NCBI GenBank assembly: GCA_905221605.1
Contig: CAJNDS010000446.1
Span: forward strand, 317,243-374,742
DNA from: Symbiodinium natans
Lineage: Eukaryota > Sar > Dinophyceae > Suessiales > Symbiodiniaceae
Length of the DNA stretch: 57,500 nt
Direction: 5' to 3'
Shown: positions 52,721 to 57,500 of the stretch, in pieces
Layout: each line of letters starts with the position of its first letter
Position numbering within the stretch: position 1 is the first letter of the stretch
The notes under the pieces: model-generated
What the model saw: the letters and a program-made list of their open reading frames with translations, nothing else
What the model was told of the DNA's origin: nothing
The model's database searches: none
Position numbers and translations under genes: made by a program

Positions 52721-54926
52721 GCGCTCCGCGCAGCCCGAGGCCAAGACTCCCCGGAGTGGCGTCTCCCGGCTGAGCTCCCGCCGGTGGCCGCGGCCTCGGC
52801 AGTTCGAAGGGCGGTAGAGGTTTTCCTCTAACCCTAAACCCTAACCTCTAAACTCTAAACTCTAAACCCTAAACCGAAACCATCAAAACCCTAAACCCTA
52901 AGCCCTGCAACAACAAGGCCCAGGGTCTGAGGGCGGCAGGACGTGTTGCCAGGGAGGGAGGGGGGCCATGCGGCATAGGGTTTAGGGTTTAGCGGTTTAT
53001 AAGGCGTTTAGGGTTTATAGGGTTTAGGGGTTTAGGGTTTTTTGGGTTGCAGGGTTTTTAGGGTTTTAGGGTTTCGGGGTTTAGGGTTCTATGGTTTTAA
53101 TGGATTTAGGGTTTTAGGGTTGCACCCGAAGCTCACAACCCCAAGCTGTGCGAGGTCCGCGGTGTGCCGTTGGGCAATGAGTCCGAGAAGCCTTCCCGAC
53201 GCTTGCAGGCCAGCGTCCTGTGCAGTGATTTAGGGATTGAGGTTTAGGGGTTTATGGGTGTAGGGGTTTAGGGATTAAGGTTTGGTGTTTAATTAGGCGC
53301 TAATTAGGCGTTTCGGGTTTTAGGGGTTTAGGGGTTAGGGGTTTAGGGGTTTAAGGGGTTTTAGGGTTTAGGGTTTTAGGGGTTTAGGCATTTAGGGGTT
53401 TAGGGTTTTTTAGGGGTCTATAGGGCTTAGGGGCTATGAGGGGGGGGGGGGGGGGGGGTATGGCTCATAGGATTTGGATGATTCGGGTCGGGGTTATATG
53501 GCTGTAGGGCTTATCGGTCTTCTACAGTTTATGCGGTTTATAGGGTTTATAGGGTTTATTCAGCAAGAGGCTATAGGGTTTTTTATAGTTCTTATAGGCC
53601 TTCGCAGGGCCTATAGGGTTTACAGAGTTGCAAGGTCTGAAGGTTGAAACCCAAAAAGCCTCTGAAGCCTGAAACCGATACATCCTCAAGTTCAGAAAGC
53701 CCGGAACCCCACAACCCTCAACCCCCAAAAGCAACCCTAAACCCTAAACCTTCAACCCCCCCAAAAACCCTTAAACCCTCAACCCTTAGGCCTAAACCCC
53801 TAAATTGCGCTAGGGAGCTGGCAATACTTGGGGTGCCCTAAGCCCTAAACCCTAAACCCTAAACCCTAAACCCTAAACCCCTAAGAATTCCCAGCAGCTC
53901 CAAATGAACCCGAGTAGGGTTCAGGTCTTGTGGACTTCGGCGTTAGACCTCGAAGTGAGAGCTGTGCTTGGGTTTAGGGTTTCGGGTTTAGGGTTTAGGG
54001 TTTCGGGTTTAGGGTTTAGGGTTTAGGGTTTAGGGTTTAGGGTTTGAAGGGTTTAGGGTGTAGGCTTTAGGTTTAGGGTTTAAAGGGTTTAGGGTGTAGG
54101 GTTTAGGGTTTCGGGTTTAGGGGTTAGGGTTTAGGGTTCAGGGTTCAGGGTTTAGGGTTTAGGCTTTAGGGTATAGGGTTTAGGGAAACTTGGCCCAGGG
54201 CCATGATCGATTGCAGGAGACTGCCAGCTCTGAGAACTCTTTGCAGTTCCTGACCATACGCTTACTCTGCAGCCCTAAACCCTAAATCCTAAACTCCTAA
54301 ACCCTAAACCCTAAACTCTAAACTCTAAACCCTAAGCCCTAAGCCCTAAGCCCGAAGCCCGAAGCCCGAAGCCCTAAGCCCTCAGCCCTAAGCCTTAATC
54401 CCTAAGCCCTAAGCCCAGACGTGGGTCCCGCCGCATCTGCTGGCCTGAACCTTACTTGGGACAGGCCCTGTCGGTTTCTGGTGCAGGTTGCTCTGGGGGT
54501 TAGGGTTTAAGGTTTAGGGTTTGGGTTTAGGGTTTAGGGTTTAGGGTTTAGGGTTTGGGGTTTGGGGTTTGGGGTTTGGGGTTTGGGGTTTGGGGTTTAG
54601 GTCCGGTAGGGGTTTCGGGCCTCGGGTGTAGGGTTTACAGGTTTGGGATGCAGCTTGCCGGCTTCAGGGCTGTTGAACCTTCACCTCACCCAAGATCTGT
54701 ACATGAAGTAGGGTTTGCGTAGGGGTTTAGGGTTTAGGGGCTTAGGGGGTTTACGGGTCCAACGTGCTTTCAGAGCATCATTGCAAGGCCTGCCGCTGAC
54801 TACAGGAGCCCACCACCATGTCCAGTATCTAAACCCTAAACCCTAAACCCTAAACCCTAAACCCTCGTCCAGGTGAATGCCAACCTAAAGCCCCCTGGGC
54901 CAGCTGACCCTATGTCTGACGCCTAA
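52721..54926 (+). CDS. Nine-exon gene model ending in VNANLKPPGPADPMSDA*
   Basis: Exons 52721-52819, 52924-52979, 53118-53224, 53925-53971, 54217-54268, 54419-54486, 54654-54707, 54774-54824 and 54873-54926 join in a single frame to a TAA. Donors are GT (gttttc, ggtttag, gtgatt, gtttag, gttgct, gtaggg, gtatct) and one GC (after 54268). Every intron carries TTTAGGG or CCCTAAA repeats. The translation is Pro/Ala/Arg-rich, with segments such as E-W-R-L-P-A-E-L-P-P-V-A-A-A-S-A-V-R-R-A and A-S-A-G-L-N-L-T-W-D-R-P-C-R-F-L-V-Q. No family is recognised. The 5' end is open. Because stops are rare in such GC-rich islands, a transcript is needed to confirm individual exons. Confidence 0.45.
53437..53458. 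repeat. Poly-G tract within an intron
   Basis: About 20 G in a row in the long intron of the 52721 gene model, within decayed TTTAGGG repeat. Confidence 0.85.
53960..54190 (+). repeat. (TTTAGGG)n array with TTTCGGG and TTCAGGG variants
   Basis: Begins at the donor of the exon ending at 53971 and runs to about 54185 with 'aagggtttagggtg' interruptions. Confidence 0.9.
54275..54412 (-). repeat. (CCCTAAA)n grading into (CCCTAAG)n and (CCCGAAG)n
   Basis: The unit changes stepwise from CCCTAAA through CCCTAAG to CCCGAAG and back, a record of spread of variants inside one array. Confidence 0.9.
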
Positions 54927-55162
54927 GATCCCCATGCTCAACCAGGCAGCCCCGTCTGAACTTCTTCAATGCTTCAGCCTAAACCCTAAACCCTAAACCC
55001 TAACCCAAAAACCCAAAGCATCGAAATTGAACACGCCCAAGATCATCCCAAATACATGTTAATAATGTACCTGAATTGGGTTACTTAGGGTATCTGAAAC
55101 CTAAACCCTAAACCCGAAACCCCAAGCCCAATGCATCTAAACTCCGCGCGGACGCTGCCGAG

Positions 55163-57185
55163 AACCGGATCCCGCCACCTCCGGTCCAGTACATCCCGGG
55201 CACCGGCGCTGTCATCGCGCGGGTGTACATCATGTACGAGGTCGGATTTTGGGGGGTTTACGAAAATAAATGGGGACCCCTGAGATAGTCCCTTAAATAG
55301 TAGGAGCCCCTTATGGTAAGTACGAGGTCGGATTTAGGGCTTGGGGTTAGGGTTTTAGGGGTTAGGGGTTAGGGTTTAAGGGTTTAGGGCTTTTAGGGCT
55401 TATGGGAGTTTTGGGTTCAGCGGTTTAGGGTTTAGGCTTTTCGTTTTCAGAGGGCTCCGGCCCAACGAGGACTTGCTGTACTTGTCGAATCTTCAGTGAT
55501 TCATGAGAATGATGATCCACATATCTTCTATATACATAGAGGACTAAACCCTATAAGCCCTATAAACCTTATAAACCCTATAAACCCTATAAACCCTATA
55601 AACCCTCTAAACCCTCTAAACCCTCTAAACCCTATAAACCCTATAAACCCTAAACCCTAAACCTTGCATGAACCCTAAATCCTAAACCCTGGACTGGGGT
55701 GTGGAGGCGTCCCCTTTCTTGCCAGGTAAAGACCGACGACTGGCACTACATGAAGACGCGGCTCAGCAACCGCTTGGCGGCATACCTGGCACCCCCGCCG
55801 CGGTTTAGCGTTTAGGGTTTAGGGTTTAGGGTTTAGGGCTTAGGGCTTAGGGTTTAGGGTTTAGGGTTTAGGGTTTAGGGTTTAGGGTTTAGGGTCCTCG
55901 GGACAAAATGAACCCTAAAATTGAAGCATAATGCATACGAAGATATTATGAACAATAAGTCCTTTTAGGATTCCTTCGGGTCCTCCAGGTGCTCAGGTCT
56001 TAATAGCAGTGGGAGGCTTCTGTCATGGGTTCCCCTACTCTACCCCCTCTATACTAGGGTGTAGGGTTTAGGGTTTAGGGTTAAAGGTTTAGGGTTTAGA
56101 CTTCTCTAAATTTGGCCACCTTCTTGTGTCCTATGTATAGCACGGTGACGGCACCCTCATAGTAAGGACCCCAAAAAAGGACCCTAACCTGGGGAACTAC
56201 CCATCTAGGCAGGAGGCCCCAACAAGATCACAAAGGGACCTCCCCTCATATTTCGACAACTCACATATAGCCTGAGTGCGCTTCCGGTACCGGAACTCTG
56301 ATGCTGATGGCTGCCGCGGGTGACTAAGTTGCATCCCGCCAGGGAATTCAGCCCGTGTACGTGGACCTGGAACAGGTTGGAACCCACACCCTAAAACCCG
56401 TAATCCTAAACCCTAAACCCTAAACCCTAAACCCTGTACACGCCCAGGATCCCACCGGTGCGAACCCTTCACTGCCTTCACCCACAAACCTTGGAATGGT
56501 TGGTGGTCTCGATTTTCTGCTTGGTAGGGGGTTTAGGGTTTAGGGTTTAGGGTTTAGGGTTTAGGGTTTAGGGTGTGTAGGGGCTATATTAAGGTATAAG
56601 GGTAACAGATAAAGAGGCCGCCGGCCATTACAACACGAACCCTAAACCCCAACCAAAGCCCAGCACCACCAATAGATGGGGTTTGGGGTTTCGGGCTTGT
56701 ACAGGGTAGCCTTTATGCCCCCCCGTCCATCAAAGGGAAGGGCTTCAGGGTTTCGGGTTTTATGGTTTCAGGGTGTGGGTTTCATAGTTTTTGGGTGTTG
56801 GGGTTTTGAGGTTGCCTGTGGATGCTTGCAGGGTTTAGGGTTTAGGGTTTAGGGATTTGGGCATAGTAAAGGCTTGTGCAGATAGGAAGGCGCCCTCAGA
56901 AAGAGTTTTGAGAAGTCAAGCGGTTGGCAGCCGCCTACACAGAAAAGTAACTACAAATCGAAACCCCAAAGAATCCCAAGCCACCCCTTAGCATCAACAA
57001 TCACCGAACCCTAAGCCCAAATCCCTAAATCCTCAACGCCAAACCCAAATTCGTAAAACCTAAACCCCGAACTCAAATTCCTGACTTCTGAACGCCGAGC
57101 TTTTTTTGGTAAACAGCAGCGCGCCAAGCCTCAACTTGTCCGGGTCTTCCGGGCTCACTTTGTGATCATACCCGACACCTTTTAG
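55163..57185 (+). CDS. Multi-exon gene model at the window end; product unknown
   Basis: Well-supported islands are 55163-55240 (N-R-I-P-P-P-P-V-Q-Y-I-P-G-T-G-A-V-I-A-R and six more), 55451-55495, 55726-55802 (V-K-T-D-D-W-H-Y-M-K-T-R-L-S-N-R-L-A-A-Y and onward), 56343-56375 (G-I-Q-P-V-Y-V-D-L-E-Q), 56448-56523 (D-P-T-G-A-N-P-S-L-P-S-P-T-N-L-G-M-V-G-G and onward), 56882-56946 and 57120-57185 ending in TAG. The first three join in phase and the last four join in phase. A 21-bp island at 56141 (H-G-D-G-T-L-I, donor gtaagg) may link them, but phase at 55802 does not match. The longest candidate coding run near the 3' end of the window; family not recognised. Confidence 0.5.
55234..55335 (+). repeat. 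16-bp duplication of a splice donor around a family 2 element
   Basis: The 16 bases 'gtacgaggtcggattt' occur at 55234-55249 and 55320-55335. They span the exon end (TAC-GAG) and donor (gtcgga). Between them are 70 bases related to family 2 MITE ends ('ggggggtttacgaaaataaa'). It looks like an element insertion with target duplication at an exon/intron border. Confidence 0.85.
55545..55660 (-). repeat. (CCCTATAAA)n minisatellite
   Basis: About twelve 9-bp CCCTATAAA or CCCTCTAAA units, a derivative of CCCTAAA with a TA or TC insertion, spread as a block. Confidence 0.85.
55804..55890 (+). repeat. (TTTAGGG)n array after an exon donor
   Basis: About twelve units starting at the gtttag donor of the exon ending at 55802. 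Confidence 0.92.
56524..56577 (+). repeat. (TTTAGGG)n array after an exon donor
   Basis: About seven units directly after the gtaggg donor at 56524. Confidence 0.9.
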
Positions 57186-57334
57186 GGTTCAGAACGTTCA
57201 AGCTTAGGTTTCAGAGTTTGTGGGTTTAGGGGTGTATTCTCAAGGTGGAGTCGAACTGGGAGCCCCAAGGATGTATCCTTAAGAAGTTCCCTGAATATAC
57301 TCCTACTCTGGCCCTTACTTTACCATAGAATGTT

Positions 57335-57437
57335 TAGTTTAGGGTTTAGGGTTGAGGGTTTAGGGTTTAGGGTTTAGTGTTCAGGGTTTAGGGTTTAGGG
57401 TTTAGGGTTCAGGGTTTAGGGTTTAGGGTTTAGGGTT
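57335..57437 (+). repeat. (TTTAGGG)n array with TTCAGGG and TTTAGTG variants
   Basis: About 14 units near the window end, downstream of the last exon candidate. The array is followed by unique sequence, so it is not a chromosome end. Confidence 0.92.
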
Positions 57438-57500
57438 TTCTTGGAAAAAGTCGCCAAGCCCAAGGGTGCAACCTTGGGGGTCCAAGGTAGAGTCCCACGA

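Noticed and set aside
57335-57437. True chromosome end (telomere)
   Set aside because: The array is short, has many variant units and is followed by unique sequence; many similar arrays occur throughout in both orientations.

Overview
The window looks like nuclear DNA of a dinoflagellate, most likely a coral-symbiont relative (Symbiodiniaceae/Suessiales). The evidence is: a huge load of plant-type telomere repeat (TTTAGGG)n and its complement scattered inside the sequence; short GC-rich coding islands, almost all on the + strand; exon/intron junctions that use GC and GA as well as GT at the 5' splice site with AG|G at the 3' site; and no operons, Shine-Dalgarno sites or long uninterrupted bacterial-type ORFs. 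The organism call is inference; no rRNA or organelle marker is present.

Layout. 1-14 kb is gene-free repeat DNA: an AT-rich start, microsatellites, degenerate tandem repeats (3.2-4.5 kb), a family of about 0.8 kb diverged repeats (4.6-6.9 kb), a hairpin array (7.4-7.65 kb), a duplicated 0.38 kb segment, two blocks of an 88-bp tandem repeat (8.5-9.9 and 11.15-11.9 kb) around a degenerate telomere-like block, and a striking 145-147-bp AT-rich satellite whose orientation flips at about 13,146. From about 14 kb to the end the sequence is a mosaic of telomere-type arrays in both orientations with small unique islands. Many islands look like exons: they begin after CAG/TAG, stay open in one frame and end at GT, often the GTTTAG supplied by the telomere repeat itself.

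The clearest genes are two tandem paralogues at about 40.1-44.1 kb (copy A) and 47.6-51.7 kb (copy B), with homologous 5' exons further upstream (38.6 and 44.8 kb). Both encode an acidic N-terminus, a U-box (E2-binding ubiquitin ligase domain), a helical TPR-like region, a short coiled coil and a C-terminal MATH/TRAF-like domain. Independent exon models for A and B both give 2,040 coding bases from the first shared acidic exon to the stop, which strongly supports them.

The most interesting biology is intron turnover. Copy B has two short introns (48,186-48,377 GT-AG; 48,437-48,553 GA-AG) exactly where copy A has continuous coding sequence. Copy A has one (41,700-41,783, GC-AG, 84 bp) inside the U-box where copy B is continuous. 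Together with telomere-repeat-filled introns, an intron bounded by a 30-bp inverted repeat, terminal-inverted-repeat (MITE-like) elements lying in introns, and short direct repeats that duplicate splice sites around inserts, this points to active intron gain by small repeat-derived elements (introner-like). Two further multi-exon + strand gene models (52.7-54.9 kb and 55.2-57.2 kb) and several isolated exon candidates are given; their products are not recognised. Exon calls outside the U-box genes rest on open frame plus splice signals only and should be read as candidates.
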